64,000 bases of DNA from Plectrocnemia conspersa (taxonomy: Eukaryota; Arthropoda; Insecta; Trichoptera; Polycentropodidae): positions 248,001 through 312,000 of the forward strand of contig VTFK01000090.1 in assembly GCA_009617715.1 (NCBI GenBank), written 5' to 3'. The position numbers were made by a program, and so were the translations under genes. Shown here one piece after another: positions 1 through 11,729 of this stretch. Positions within the stretch are counted from its first letter, which is position 1, and every line of letters starts with the position of its first letter. A model generated the notes under the pieces. That model was not told where the DNA came from. It was given only the letters and a program-made list of their open reading frames with translations, and did no database searches.

Positions 1-52
1 GTTAAGTGAGAGTTTCTACTGAAAAAATATTTATGATTGGGTATTACTCGGT

Positions 53-310
53 TTGATTATCTTGCTATGCTTGTTTGCATTGTTCTCGACGCCTAGTTAT
101 GGGACAGAAGGTCTATATCCGGTTCAACAATTAATAACGTACGTGGGTGAGGTGTATCGACGTTATTACGTAGACGCACCCCCTCGGGGGTGTTTATATA
201 CGTTATACAGCAACTTGTATCAACACAACGTCTGGACGAAGATTAATCATGGAGGATGTCAAACTTTAGAACAAGACAAATTACCTAATTCAATCTCGGG
301 TCTGAATTAG
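53..310 (+). CDS. Possible exon or small ORF, secreted-peptide-like, unidentified
   Basis: An open frame runs from about 23 to a TAG at 308-310. It begins with a strongly hydrophobic stretch (LIILLCLFALFSTPSYG) that would suit a signal peptide cleaved before TEGLYP, followed by about 67 polar residues with two cysteines (RGCLYTL and HGGCQT). No ATG opens this frame: the only nearby ATG, at 33, is one base out of register, and an in-frame TGA sits at 20-22. Either the start lies in an upstream exon that cannot be placed, or a one-base change separates the ATG from the ORF, or this is a relic. The base composition is more balanced than in the flanks, which is why I keep it. I do not recognise the family. 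Confidence 0.25.
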   Translation: MIILLCLFALFSTPSYGTEGLYPVQQLITYVGEVYRRYYVDAPPRGCLYTLYSNLYQHNVWTKINHGGCQTLEQDKLPNSISGLN

Positions 311-1443
311 ATATTCGCAACATTGGGCAAAAACACACGTCCCGCAAGACATAGTACCTATTCGGTTAGAAATTGTATTTTATATATTATTAATTAAATA
401 ATGTAAAAACGCGTAATTTGTTTGAGTACTTTGCATGCCTGTGCCAATATACAGTTTAATCTAATAATGTTGTATAAAATATGACGTGGTGATTATGCTG
501 TAAAATAAATTCGCTAAGTAATTAAGTGAAATTGAGGAACGCGAAAATTCTATTAGTGTTATACATATTTAATGGGCGGTCCATAAGTTTCTGACTATAT
601 TATTATATTGTTTATAAACGAAATTTTGAATCGGTGTAAGAGAACTTTTAATGTTTTCTCCATTGCTATTTCTGATAGGATCTGAGTAACGCCAGAATTT
701 GCCATGCCTCAGACTCTCATTAACGTTGTGCTTACAATGGGTGCTTAAAATGACCGTCTCAAATCTATGGAAAAGGAGTTATGAATTCAAAGCAAGAATA
801 AATAACATTTATATTCACTTTGATATGAGTTAGTCGATCGATGTACTTTATGAGCAATGTTGAGAGATGTTAAAATACAAAATAAAGATGTGTTTTAAAT
901 CCCTAAACAACTTTCCTTATACATTTTTTCTGAACTTTGTATCTTAACTTTCCGAATATCCCTTATATATGTTTTATAGAATAGATCTCACATTGAATTC
1001 AAAAAGGAATCCGACTTTTAAGCTTAATATATTTTTTCAAACTTAGTAAAATACAAGTCAAGGTCTTATATAAAATCAAGTAAACTTTTAGATATCAAAT
1101 TTATTAAGACAATATATTATTTCCCCCTTAATATATGTTACGTTTTATCCTATACTATTTTTTGTTACAAATTTGTATTTTAAAAAGTTAATTTTAAATT
1201 TATATTTGTAAAGGATTTCTAGAATAAACATCAGGCATAGAATTTTTTATGGTTTTTTACTATATCTACAGAAATGTAGAGAAACAGAGTTTGCTTCTAT
1301 CAGTGGTTTTTAAATTAGTTATTTTATGTTTTGGTTACATTTAAATAAAACACATCCAGTAAAATTATTTTCATTCTTAGATATGTTAAAAATAAATTAA
1401 GACATGTCGAAAATAAAAATAATTTAATAATAATATACATATA
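311..1443. other. A+T-rich noncoding stretch
   Basis: No coding-like or repeat structure is visible. Several AATAAA-like hexamers occur, as expected by chance in such A+T-rich DNA. Confidence 0.6.
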
Positions 1444-1466
1444 CACCCATACCTCGCTTTACGGCC
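1444..1466 (+). repeat. Left terminal inverted repeat of the Tigger element
   Basis: 23 bp, 22 of which match the inverted right end; bounded outside by TA at 1442-1443. Confidence 0.93.
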
Positions 1467-1779
1467 TAGATACGTTCCACGAAACTTAGCCGCTAAGCGA
1501 AAAGCCGTATAACGAATCAATTATTCTAATACAAATTCATACAAATTCAATGGGATCGGTTCCATATTTGTTAAATATGTAACATGGTTTATCATTTAAA
1601 ATGCATTTTATCTTTTTATTCCATTTAAATCAAAATACATACATAACTAGTACATACATTTGTACATAAAATAATAACAGACTCCAAAAACCAACAATAA
1701 TCTTTAAACAAAAATGAAACAACTTCATGTTACATAAAATATGTGTATGAATACATACATAATTTTTTTTAAAATGGCT

Positions 1780-3054
1780 TTAATCTGAAGACGATGAAGA
1801 AATTTCATTTTCATTTTTCGCTAGTAAGGATGGGCTTGGCTTAAAAAAATTGTCCAACGTTGTTTGTCTTGCCTTTTTGTCTCTTTCGTTCTTCAGTGAT
1901 TAATAACAGCTAATGGCTGAGTTAATTCCTCGAGAAACTTTAGCGCTACGTTTGACGTCAGGATCGTTTTCAAGGAAGATGTTTAGTTCTTGTTCGAAAT
2001 AGGAAAAAGCTTTTGACAATTTTTTTGATGTTAGCTGTTTGGATACAACAGGCTCTGTCTCTTCATCAAATGCCGGTTCTGCTTGCAACTGAATGAGTTC
2101 CTTATATGAAAGGGGTTCCCTATCAGCTTCAAGTAGATCAAGCACATCACGTTCGTTCAAACCTTCAAAGCCGAGATTATGTGCTAGATCCAACATGTTT
2201 TGCCTAATTTCAGGAAGGCAATTAACTTCTGCATCAGTACTTTTTACACATTCTGGCCATATTTTTCTCCAAACATGGTTCATTGTTGTTAATTTTAATT
2301 TCTTCCATGATTCACTGATGCTGTCAACAGCATCCTTGATGGTAAAGTTTTTCCAAAATGTTTTAATTGAAGATTTACCATCGGTTTCCCTTATAAGTTG
2401 TCGGAATGTTCGGCGTAGGCAATATGCCTTAAAAGTGGCTATTGCACCCTGATCCATTGATTGGATCAGAGCTGTTGTATTTTTCGGAAGGTACTCAATC
2501 ATGACATCTTCAGATAGTTCGGATAAATTAGTAGGATGCCCTGGCGCATTATCCAAAATTAGCAAAGCCTTGTTGTTGTTATCGTCTCGCAAATATTTTT
2601 TCACTTCTGTGCAAAAGTGATTTTTGAACCAATCCTCTAAAGTAGCTTTAGTCATCCAAGCTTTCTTGTTGGATCTCCATATGACGGGTAATTGATTTTT
2701 ATTTAGTCCTTTAAGAAGCCTTGGATTTTCGACAAATATATTAAAAGTAGTTTTAGCTTAAAATCACCCGCGGTATTTGCACCAAGTAGCAAAGTTAATC
2801 GTTCTTTAGACACTTTATAACCAGGCGCAGATTTTTCGGTTTTTGAAATGTATGTGCAATCAGGCATTCGCTTCCAATAAATCCCTGTTTCGTGTACGTT
2901 AAACACTTGTTCAGGTTTATGACCACCTCTTTCAATAATTCCCTTTAAAATGTTGGGCTATTCCTTAGATGCGGCCTCATCGGCGCTAGCTGCTTCACCT
3001 TTCATTTTAAAATTATGCAAATTAAATCTATTTTTAAATTTTTTAAAAAATCGA
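1780..3054 (-). pseudogene. Tigger/pogo transposase pseudogene
   Basis: In a working enzyme this protein would cut and paste the element using a DDE/DDD catalytic core. Reading the minus strand, the remnant opens with the end of the DNA-binding region (RFNLHNF, GEAASADEAA), which meets a TAG near 2960. It continues with the first catalytic block, where the usual D of the DETG motif is H (FNVHETGIYWKRMP). A one-base deletion near 2725 shifts frame after LLLIYLS. The frame at 1900-2655 (plus about 15 codons upstream) carries the second catalytic block LLILDNAPGHP and the third, MDQGAIATFKAYCLRR. A TAA at 1900-1902 then interrupts the tail, and the same frame runs on through RQTTLDNFFKP to a second TAA at 1780-1782. 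Family membership is clear; the gene has lost function in at least four independent ways. Confidence 0.92.
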
Positions 3055-3160
3055 CATCGAAAAAAGTTTTTTTGCCGTTATAGCGAAACATTTTAGGCCG
3101 TTAATCGAAAACGTGTCTTAATTGAAGAGGGTCGTTATAGCGAAAGGCCGTATAAAGAGC

Positions 3161-3183
3161 GGCCGTATAGCGAGGTATGGGTG
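3161..3183 (-). repeat. Right terminal inverted repeat of the Tigger element
   Basis: 23 bp, inverted match to the left end with a single T/A difference; bounded outside by TA at 3184-3185. Confidence 0.93.
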
Positions 3184-3545
3184 TATTATATTTCATAAGA
3201 TTAACATTTTATTCATAGAAAAATAAAAATACTTACTAGCATTAAATCAAAAACTATGTAAATGTGACATAAAAAAATAATAAATATTTTTTTAGGGATT
3301 TAAAATTTTATTTATTAAATTGATTTTTTAACTATTAACTTTAATTTAATTTTTTATAGCAAGTTTATGTACTTATACTAAGATATTATTATATACAATA
3401 TCAGTGTGTATATATTTATAATAGAAATAATATTATGCATATTTATTAACATAAAGAACTTTCGATTCCTTTATATTTCTTTTATATATGTACTTATTTG
3501 GATCTTATATAATCTATCCTCTTTTCATAGAGACTTTCTTTTCAG
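3184..3545. other. A+T-rich noncoding stretch
   Basis: Nothing beyond A+T-rich sequence is visible. The sequence from 3515 to 3545 becomes pyrimidine-rich and ends in TTTCAG, which is why the following segment is listed as an exon candidate. Confidence 0.5.
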
Positions 3546-3640
3546 GACAATTCCGGTAAATCTAAAATACAAAAGTTCGCATGTGACTATGCAAAGATTT
3601 GTGAAACGTCTTAATTGGTGGTCAAAATACAAGCGGAACA
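3546..3640 (+). CDS. Candidate 95-bp internal exon, unidentified
   Basis: A good acceptor (CTTTCTTTTCAG) precedes and a good donor (GTATGT) follows a 95-bp segment with one clearly open frame. The frame enters after one base and leaves with one base over (phase 2 to phase 1), giving 31 residues that include MQRFVKRLNWWSKYKRN. I do not recognise the product. It is on the strand opposite the Dscam-like exons and only 420 bp from them, so a real exon would imply a nested or overlapping gene. Chance splice-like signals are common in A+T-rich DNA, so this is weak. Confidence 0.2.
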
Positions 3641-4058
3641 GTATGTATTTTATTGTTTATTTTCTAATTATATATGTATGTGTTAATATGTAAAGTAAAG
3701 TTCAATGGTTTTCTTTCACTATAATTTTACAAGAGAAATCTAATTCCTATCTTAAATTAAAAAAATACTGGAATATTTAAACGTAATGTAATTGGTGTAT
3801 GTTCTGGCAATACAAATAGCTATCGGGTATGTTTAGGTCAAATATATTTATTTCTGATTATAGCTGTAAACTTAACTCTCACTCAAACTTCGAATTATAA
3901 AATCAATTCTATAAAATTAGAGTCAAATAACATTTTTTAAAAGTCCAAAATACACTGAATGTAAAGTAGTATATTTCCTTCTTTGAAATTTAATAGTTTT
4001 AAAACTAGAAAATCAGTAATAATAAGATGGATTATAATTTATCATAAGAAAGGGTTAC
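3641..4058. other. Probable intron of the Dscam-like gene
   Basis: It follows the donor at 4058-4057 on the minus strand. The second half of the split immunoglobulin domain was looked for here and further left and not seen. Confidence 0.6.
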
Positions 4059-4149
4059 CTTATGGGATATCCATAATACGGACAGTGAACTATAAATCGA
4101 TCTCCAGCTATAATTTTCAGCGTACCAATGGGTCTGATGTACGGAGAGC
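4059..4149 (-). CDS. Dscam-family exon: N-terminal half of an immunoglobulin domain
   Basis: On the minus strand an acceptor (ATATTTTTCAG) is followed by 91 bp and then the donor GTAACC. The exon starts in phase 1 and ends in phase 2. It encodes a residue completed across the junction followed by 29 codons, including SPYIRPIG, IIAGDRFIVHC and PYYGYPI. The PYIRP(M/I)G linker, the AGD/E run, the first immunoglobulin cysteine and the CPxxGYPI block are characteristic of Dscam immunoglobulin domains. The exon stops just before the conserved tryptophan, so the second half of the domain is in the next exon; I cannot find it before the left edge. Dscam proteins are membrane adhesion receptors that guide neurite self-avoidance and wiring. 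Its entry phase matches the exit of the exon at 4224-4553, 74 bp upstream in the gene. Which Dscam paralogue it is cannot be settled. Confidence 0.85.
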
Positions 4150-4223
4150 CTGAAAAATATCGCAATAAATATAATATCCTCAAATTCAAAGGAAGAGGAA
4201 GCTCAACATATCAAAAAGCTTAC
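4150..4223 (-). other. Short 74-bp intron of the Dscam-like gene
   Basis: It begins with the donor GTAAGC and ends with a T-rich tract and CAG. Both flanking exons meet in phase 1 here. The intron is unusually short compared with the long A+T-rich stretches on either side. Confidence 0.85.
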
Positions 4224-4553
4224 CCATGACGTCTATCCTGGCTGAATGCTGCACTGATGAGGCATTGTCTCGCGACATAGCCGTGCAAGAGTACAATCCT
4301 CCATCTTCTGGCGTCACGTGGGATATGTTTAAGGTAGATCTGAGCAGATCGTGCTGGGTGGGATGGGGTATGGCCAGGGGTTGCAAATGAGGGGGCAGAG
4401 GCCTTCCGTCCCTGCCCCAAATCAGTCTTTCCGCCCCAGCGGCGCTGCAGGTCAGGATAGCGTTCACTTTTGGTCCTGGTGAAATCACCCTGGCCGGAAA
4501 GCGCTCCTGAAGAATAACTTCGCTGGGGTTGCTCAGTCGTTTTATTCTGGTTG
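4224..4553 (-). CDS. Dscam-family exon: complete immunoglobulin-like domain
   Basis: This minus-strand exon of 330 bp has an acceptor TTCTTTTCAG and a donor GTAAGC, with phase 1 at both ends, the usual form for a self-contained immunoglobulin domain. It encodes about 110 residues: RIKRLSNPSEVILQERFP, then KVNAILTCSAAG (first cysteine), LIWGRDGRPLPPHL (the core tryptophan), LLRSTLNISHVTPEDGGLYSC (EDGGxYxC, second cysteine) and the closing HSARIDVMG. The ending resembles the HSARLNVYG typical of Dscam domain junctions, and the exon splices in phase to a PYIRPIG exon, which supports the Dscam family over other immunoglobulin proteins. The protein would act at the cell surface. G+C content is far above the surroundings. 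Exons encoding the signal peptide and earlier domains should lie to the right, but none could be identified with confidence. Confidence 0.9.
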
Positions 4554-6029
4554 CTGAAAAGAAGAAATATAATATTAAATAAATAAAGAATTTAAATTAA
4601 GACAACTTTGTTTAAAACTCGCAATCAAATCCATTTGAGAAAATATTTCTCTGTGAATTTTGTCGCGGCAAATAATAAAGTTCATAAAAAATCAGTGCTT
4701 TTTATGTCAATTTATTGGTAATATTTGCTTTTCTTTAAAGATTTTGAGCAAGCTTCTACAATTATACTATACAATATTTATTCAATGTCCATGACCTTTT
4801 ATATTAAATTTCTATTATTGAAACTGGTTTATGGATATTTTCATTAAAATATTGGTTACATTAAATATTTAGAAACTTGAGAGTTTGTTTTGTTATACAA
4901 TAATTAAATTTTACACTTTTAAGGTATCATTAATTTTGCAATTTAAAATAATAAATTCAATATATATTTAACTTTATTACTTGCTAACTAATTATTAATT
5001 TATATATAAACAGATGTTTTAAAGTTGACTAAATATAATATGTATAAATATAATAATAATATTATTTGCTTGTATCATAAAATATTTATCTTGTTTATAC
5101 TAACTTTATAAAAAACAACAATATTATTCTTAAGTGGGACTTTAAAAATATTTTTAAAGCAGTTGATACATATTTCAGATTATTTTTATTTATTTGAACA
5201 AAAATCAGTACACATTCATTAGATCTTTCTTAACTATAAGTATTGTTTTTTTGGTTTATTGATTAATTGTTATGTAGACTTTAATATTTATTTACAAATT
5301 TACTATATACCATTCATTATGGAAGAAGTACTTATATAATAATTATACCATATATTTAATATTTTTATTATAATTTTATTTTATATTATTATCTATATGC
5401 GTAGTTTATACCCCATCTAAAGTGTATGTTTACTTAGTAGTTACCCTTATCTAGTTGTTATTATTAAATTATTATATTACCCTTCACTAAAATTTGTTCA
5501 CCCATATTATTATGTATTTATTTTAGAGATACTATTGCTATTTGATCCATGGTATTTATTATAGCTAAATTTAATTGTCTTTTTATTTTACAATAGTATA
5601 TTTAACACATTTTTAAAATAATTTATGTATGTAATTAGGTGAAATTAAATAAAATTATGATTTTTATTTTCTACTTGTATCATATTAAAGAAGGGATTTT
5701 ATATTATATTTTAATTAAATAAATGTAATAAAAATATGCTCTTATATTAAAAGTCTTAATTATAATAATACTGATTAAACTTATAACATTTATTGAAAAG
5801 ATTAAAGTGTAAGTAACGGTTAAATATTAATAAATAAAATTTAAATTCGCTACCAAAATTTTCATTATGCTTTACAATCTTTAGTCTCTATAGGCCTCTT
5901 TGTATAAGCACTTTGTTTTTATTTGATTACCATTTGCTTTATAATTTTCAAAACCGATTATGACTTTCATGCCATGTCTACCTTGTTACAATCTCATTAC
6001 TACAAAACAAACAAACAAATATCACCCTC
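4554..6029. other. Very A+T-rich noncoding stretch (probable intron)
   Basis: It lies upstream of the 330-bp Dscam-like exon on the minus strand. No exon-like or repeat structure is visible. Confidence 0.6.
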
Positions 6030-6660
6030 TCAATCGCTCATCCGAGCACAAATATCCACACATCCGACTGACATGCATTGAAATTCAAATAAAAAAATCA
6101 TACACGCCCAAAATCGGCCATTTCCGACGGAAAGAGTCCGCGGAAGTGTGAAAAGGTGGCACAAAAAAAATTGGCCGTATAATTCCTCGCTCCGTCCCCG
6201 TGACAAAAAAGCACCAAATGCTGACTGGGTGTGCGCCGGCAAATCCCCGATTAAGTCTCAACCACCTCGGCAAAAGGGGGATTCGATAGTAGGGTCGTCC
6301 GTACCCCGATCCGCCCCTGCGTGTGACTATCGACGTTTAAATTCGCATCTCGTCGTTTCGGTAATTGACTTTAATTATAGATATGGGTCATTTTAGTGCT
6401 GACCTCGCGCGATTTCGCGCCTCCCATAACCGAGCCAGTTCTGTTATCATTACCTTGCCTACCCCAAAATCCCCCGTCTTTGATTAATGGCTCGAGAGAA
6501 TTATTCTCGTATCAAAATCACGGCAAAAACGAATTTAATTCGAAAGCCAAATAGTGAATCGCGATTTACAAAGCTATAAATTATTCTTAAGCGCTTTCGG
6601 GCGGAAGTGTATCGCCGAATAAACGCAACGTGAAAGCTCGATTAAAAAGCGACCAAATAA
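6030..6660. other. Noncoding island of balanced composition with a 14-bp palindrome
   Basis: About 600 bp of near-balanced base composition inside A+T-rich DNA, with short overlapping ORFs on both strands but no recognisable protein. It contains GCGCGA-TT-TCGCGC at 6407-6420. It could be a conserved regulatory element; that is inference only. Confidence 0.35.
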
Positions 6661-9600
6661 GTATTTATATTTCATCATAGGCCAGCTTTAGGAATATTTT
6701 TATATGATAAGTACAAATACATCGGCTGGATTAGTAATAAAAGGTTACAAAAGTGATTCATTATACATAAATCAAGGCAACAAATTGATGAAATCGAGAA
6801 TTACAAATTGGTGTCTGGTGTTTAATTTTAGGCTACGGACAATATATTCGAGATATACATTACATTAATATGCTTCAAACCACATCGAAAGGCCCTTGAT
6901 CGATCAGCAATACGGTTATCGTGTATCGAAGTCAGTAGCAACGAATTTACTATATCTGAAATATTTAATCAGATGGATGCTATCTATTTCACACTGATTT
7001 TTACACCACTTCGATTTAATTATAAATAAGCTGTAACGCGCTTTTGGGTGTTTTATTTCTAGCATAATATAAAATATATAATAATGGTTTTAAAAATATT
7101 GTCAGTTATACTATTAATTAAAATAAAATTATTTAACATGCACTATTTTTTTGATTGCCAAATTATGCTATTATTTTTAGATGCTACCAGTTCTTATTTT
7201 CCCACGATATTTTTGTTACACACGATATAAGACAAATATTTTGTAGTGCTTCTGCGTATAAATATATAATAAAAATGCACTTCTCCAAGTTTATAGTTAT
7301 ATAGGAACTCTGTTTTTGTCTGCAACCTTTTAAATGTACGCTTTCGTTCCCAACTATTGCTCCAAATAGCATCTCCAAGAACCAAAGTATTAAATATTGT
7401 AGCTTTTGATAAGCATTATTATTTAATAGTAGAGTTTGCTTTTGACAAAATAAGGCAAGTTTAATTGAGCTTGTTTCGTTCATCGACATATATATTCACT
7501 TATATATATATTCCCCGAATTAGAAATAAATATTTTGATACATAATTTAATCAGAAACATAATATAATTAAGTAAATTTTATTTAGCTGATATTGATTTC
7601 GTATTATTTATACGACCGATGCAATATGAAATTAAATGTTTTGAGTCGTATTAATTCAACTCTGAGTAAATTTGCAATATGCGATTAATATACATTATTT
7701 GGTGAATGACAAAAATTGTGAAAACCACTAGTTAGATTATATCAAAAATTAAATAAGACGTATCGTTGATTATATTTTATCAAATGGTTATTTTATTACA
7801 CGCAAACTGAAAATATGTTGAAAATCAGTCTTATTAAAAAAAATTAAAAATAAGTTAATATTTAAGAATAATAGATATTTCCAAAAATAAACTTATACAC
7901 ATTTAAAATCTTTAAAATTATTAAATTAACAAAATATTATCAGTACATAGTAACAAAAAGGTAAATTTCACTATTACTAAATTTTGTTAACTAATCTAAT
8001 GCTTATCTACAATACTTATTTTTATGCATCGGAAAATAAAACTAAGCTATATACAATATTATATTTTTAAAAAACATTAAAATTCTATTAACTAAAATCA
8101 AGCATTATAAAAGTTTTGCTAATTATTGTTATTTTTATTTTATTAATAACATTATTGATATACTAAAAATTTGTTTCTCTTATATAGTCCTAAATTTTAT
8201 TTTATTATTTTTTAATACAGTCTTTAAAAACTATAATATATCATAAAAATATAAATAATCGTATATAGCTGTAAAATATGTATAATAAAATTTTAAGAAT
8301 ATTTTTTTTCTCACTATGTATATTCAGAAAAATCTAGTTTATGTATATTGTTGTATAGATATTTATAATAAAAAACTTCTGCTTTATTGTTTATCTTATG
8401 ACATACTAGATATATTTGAAAGTATAAGTTACAGTTAGTGTGAGTCGAAAAAATCAACCGTAACAAGTTTTTCTATTGAATTTTTGAATAGCGAAAAAGT
8501 TGTCTGATACGAAAACAAGTTGTTAGTTAAAGTTAACATAAATTTGGAGATTGTTGAATATTTTACCAACGCAACGTAAACCTCGTGCAAAGTTTTTACT
8601 CTCCAATTTATTGACTTACATATGTATTTGTTTTTAATACATAACTACATAAAATAAACTTAGTTTTACAATCACAAGAAAAAAATACACACAAATTTTT
8701 GCTTATAATCTGGTACTAAGGAACAGATATTTATAAGATTTTTTTACAATAATAAAGGCATCAACATAAATTTAATTCGCGTACATTTAGTGCATTTAGA
8801 ATCGTTTAAAAACTCGTTAAATTTACTTAAATCCTTGGAGATTAATACTTTAAAACGGATTGCTTAAGACAAATCATTTATATTAAAAAATGTATACAGA
8901 TGCGTGCCACATGAATATTTATACACAACATGAAATCTAATGTGTACTTTATTTTACGTGCTTGTGTAAAGCTTTCATAACTCGTGTTTCTTGTAACACG
9001 GTTAAAGGATTAAGCATAATTATGTAAAGCCTTAATCTAAGACTTTGACAACAAACTTACGTATTACCTTATTTATCCTTAGGCACGCCTACACATTTAT
9101 TTAAGTATATTTAAATGCAAATGTAATTCACATTAATACATAAAATAATAAGAAATTTTATTGGAAGGCAAACTGGAACTACCGCTTCGATCAACTCAAA
9201 TACCATTTTATTAGTTTCAGATATTTTATTGTGCTTCCATACGTATTTTTACTGTTAAGATAAATCTTACCGTGCACACGAATTGCTCAATTACTCTCAT
9301 ACATATTTATGTGTGTTGCTACTAGAGTTTATTGTTTGATAGAAGGGTTCGTAAAAAAATGACATTTTCAATATCTGTTATATTTTATGTATTTATAAAT
9401 ATCAATTTAAAAATATTATATTATAAAACGGTTGCTCGGTATTCAAAGAGTTAATCTCCAAGCTAGCTGACAAGTGCAGATAAGGGTGGCCGTTAGTCGG
9501 AGAAAGGATTACGGCTAAATTACTGTGCGAAAGGCAAATTATCATTTTACATAGTACCTACCCCTAGACCTAAACTATCAACCGAAGCAAATAAAGTAAA

Positions 9601-11729
9601 TACCCTTTAACAAGATACCCACCGTGGAAATGCTTACGCGCCCTTAAATGCGGAATTAACGAGCGTTAATTGGATTTACAAAAGTTGATGTTTACTTTAT
9701 CTTTTTAGTGTGTTTGCAATGTTAAATATAGAGTGGGTAGAAATAAATACGACTAGTAGCTTATGTTACATCGATTTTTTATCGACATATTTTTATTTAA
9801 ATAAAATACAAGTATGTTTGGGTTTTTATTTTTTATTTCCGGTTAAACGATACCATTACTTTGCAAAAATCTGGCTAATGTTTAGACTTGAATAAGCTTC
9901 TAAAAAGTGATTACAATTTAAACATAAATACATTTAGTGTTTGGTATTACTCTATCGAATAGATAATTTAAAATTAACATAATTTTAATATGTACATATT
10001 TGCTTTATCTAAACATATATATTTTTTTAATTCGGGCTGAATATCTATCGGTAATATTATTTTTATTGAGTCACAATTATATTATGCATAAAAGGAGTTA
10101 TAAATCCAACATCATTAAATATTGCCTCTTGTAATGCTTTGAAATAAAGAGATAACTTTTCTTTGAATTTTCGAATGCCTACAATATGTTATATTTTCCA
10201 TCTTTATCTCACCCCAGGTTAAAAGTCTCTGTTCAAATGGAAATTTCCCTTATTTAAAACATTACTCTTAAGAATATATTTATATTTTTAACCGTATAGT
10301 TACTTTATTAATTACCGTGCTATTATACATATTTATCTACATTTTTACGTGAATTTAATTAAGATCTATACAAATCATTTAATAATATCTAGTTTTTGCT
10401 TGTGCGTGGAGCATTAATAATGTCTTGTAAAAACACTGATCCTTATTAAAGCCATAGTAGATTAAGATTAGATATTATTTATATAGTGTTTTTGCACATG
10501 ATGTACATTTTCAACCTTTTATTTATATATATATATATATAGTATATAGTGTGCATGTTTTATTTATGAAATTTATACACATATGTATATTGTATATGTG
10601 TCCCAGCAGAATAGAATCCCTAACTGAGTTACTTCCGTAAGATGCATTACTATCTGAGGACGTCCGAATGAAAAACACACTTTTCTCGCGAAAGGTCTAA
10701 ATAACGCAAAAGAACGATACCCTTATGTATACCAGCTGAAATTTTTATATAGCGAATGAGAAAAAGGTATAAAAGCGCTTTTTTTTTGAAAGCGTATTAT
10801 GTTTATTAGTTTTTATTGTTTCAATTTAATGAATTTAAACCGTGAACTATAATAATTTAATCGCTTTAGTTGCAAATTAATAATAATGTACCAAGTTTCG
10901 CAGTTTATGAGCGTTAAACTTTTATATGGAAACATTAATTCAACGCGAGAGTTAAAATTCGAACTATACGCGTATACGTACGTTTATAAAGTTTAACAAA
11001 TGTTGCGATTTATATAATAGTGGTTTTATTATTATTTAACACGCTTTAATTAAATTGCGCATTATATATACATAAATTATTTAGTAAAAATTTGGAATTT
11101 TACTTGCATCATATATATATACATATATTATTTTATACTGATAATTATTAAAATGTTAATAAATAAATATATATAACATATAGGTAAATAAGGTAATATA
11201 TTACATTCACACATATTGAGAAATCTGAAAATCTGTTATGCTGCAACGTGCACCGACGAATACACGGAGCTATATATTTTTGGCAAATTTCATTGGACCA
11301 ACTTCGTGGTTTCGTTCTGCCGTACTCTCCTTTATTTTTTTTTTATTTAATTCTCAAGACTTCATTATTTCCAGATGTTTTAAAATGAACATAAATCACA
11401 GTTACTTAAAAAGGGTGAAAAATTGTGCATACAAAAACTATATACCAGTTGCAGTGCAATTTGCTCCAGCTCTTTTTAAAAAATAATTATCCATATCATT
11501 TTTAATTTTAAATATAAATTAAATTTTAAATATTAAATAATATATAAATATATAAATAGCGTATAATAATATTTAAATAATATATCAATATAAATATAAA
11601 ATGAAATTTTAATAAATATAAATTATAATTATTATAAATTATTAATATCAAATATTATTATTATTTTAAATATAAATCATTAACGTATTGTATCTAATCA
11701 AAACAGTAACACAATCTTTTAATACAAGT
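6661..11729. other. A+T-rich noncoding stretch with a small island at 9420-9710
   Basis: Mostly featureless. The island at 9420-9710 has balanced composition and holds a perfect homeodomain-like palindrome (9654-9671). A short TA run lies near 10524-10541. A second small island at 10600-10780 has no convincing exon. Confidence 0.55.
9654..9671. promoter_or_regulatory. Perfect palindrome AATTAACG-AG-CGTTAATT
   Basis: Two 8-bp arms in perfect inverted order around AG, each with a TTAAT core of the kind bound by paired homeodomain dimers. It lies in a composition island. A regulatory role is inferred. Confidence 0.3.

Larger units (their letters stand above)
1444..3183 (-). mobile_element. Tigger-type (pogo family, Tc1/mariner superfamily) DNA transposon, complete ends, dead
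   Basis: Both ends are intact. The left end CACCCATACCTCGCT and the right end AGCGAGGTATGGGTG are inverted copies over 23 bp with one mismatch, and TA flanks each side (1442-1443 and 3184-3185), the target duplication of this superfamily. The CATACCTCG terminus resembles known Tigger ends. Inside, on the minus strand, lies a recognisable Tigger transposase with a missing N-terminus, a frameshift and stop codons. The element is 1740 bp; full-length relatives are longer, so an internal deletion next to the right end has removed most of the DNA-binding domain. Subterminal copies of GTTATAGCGAAA (near 3074 and 3133) could be transposase-binding sites. It can no longer move by its own enzyme. Confidence 0.93.

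Noticed and set aside
2093..2452. 119-codon plus-strand ORF inside the Tigger element
   Set aside because: It is the antisense shadow of the transposase reading frame.
6030..6396. Short ORFs on both strands at 6.0-6.4 kb
   Set aside because: Several competing frames of similar length with no domain; typical of balanced noncoding DNA.
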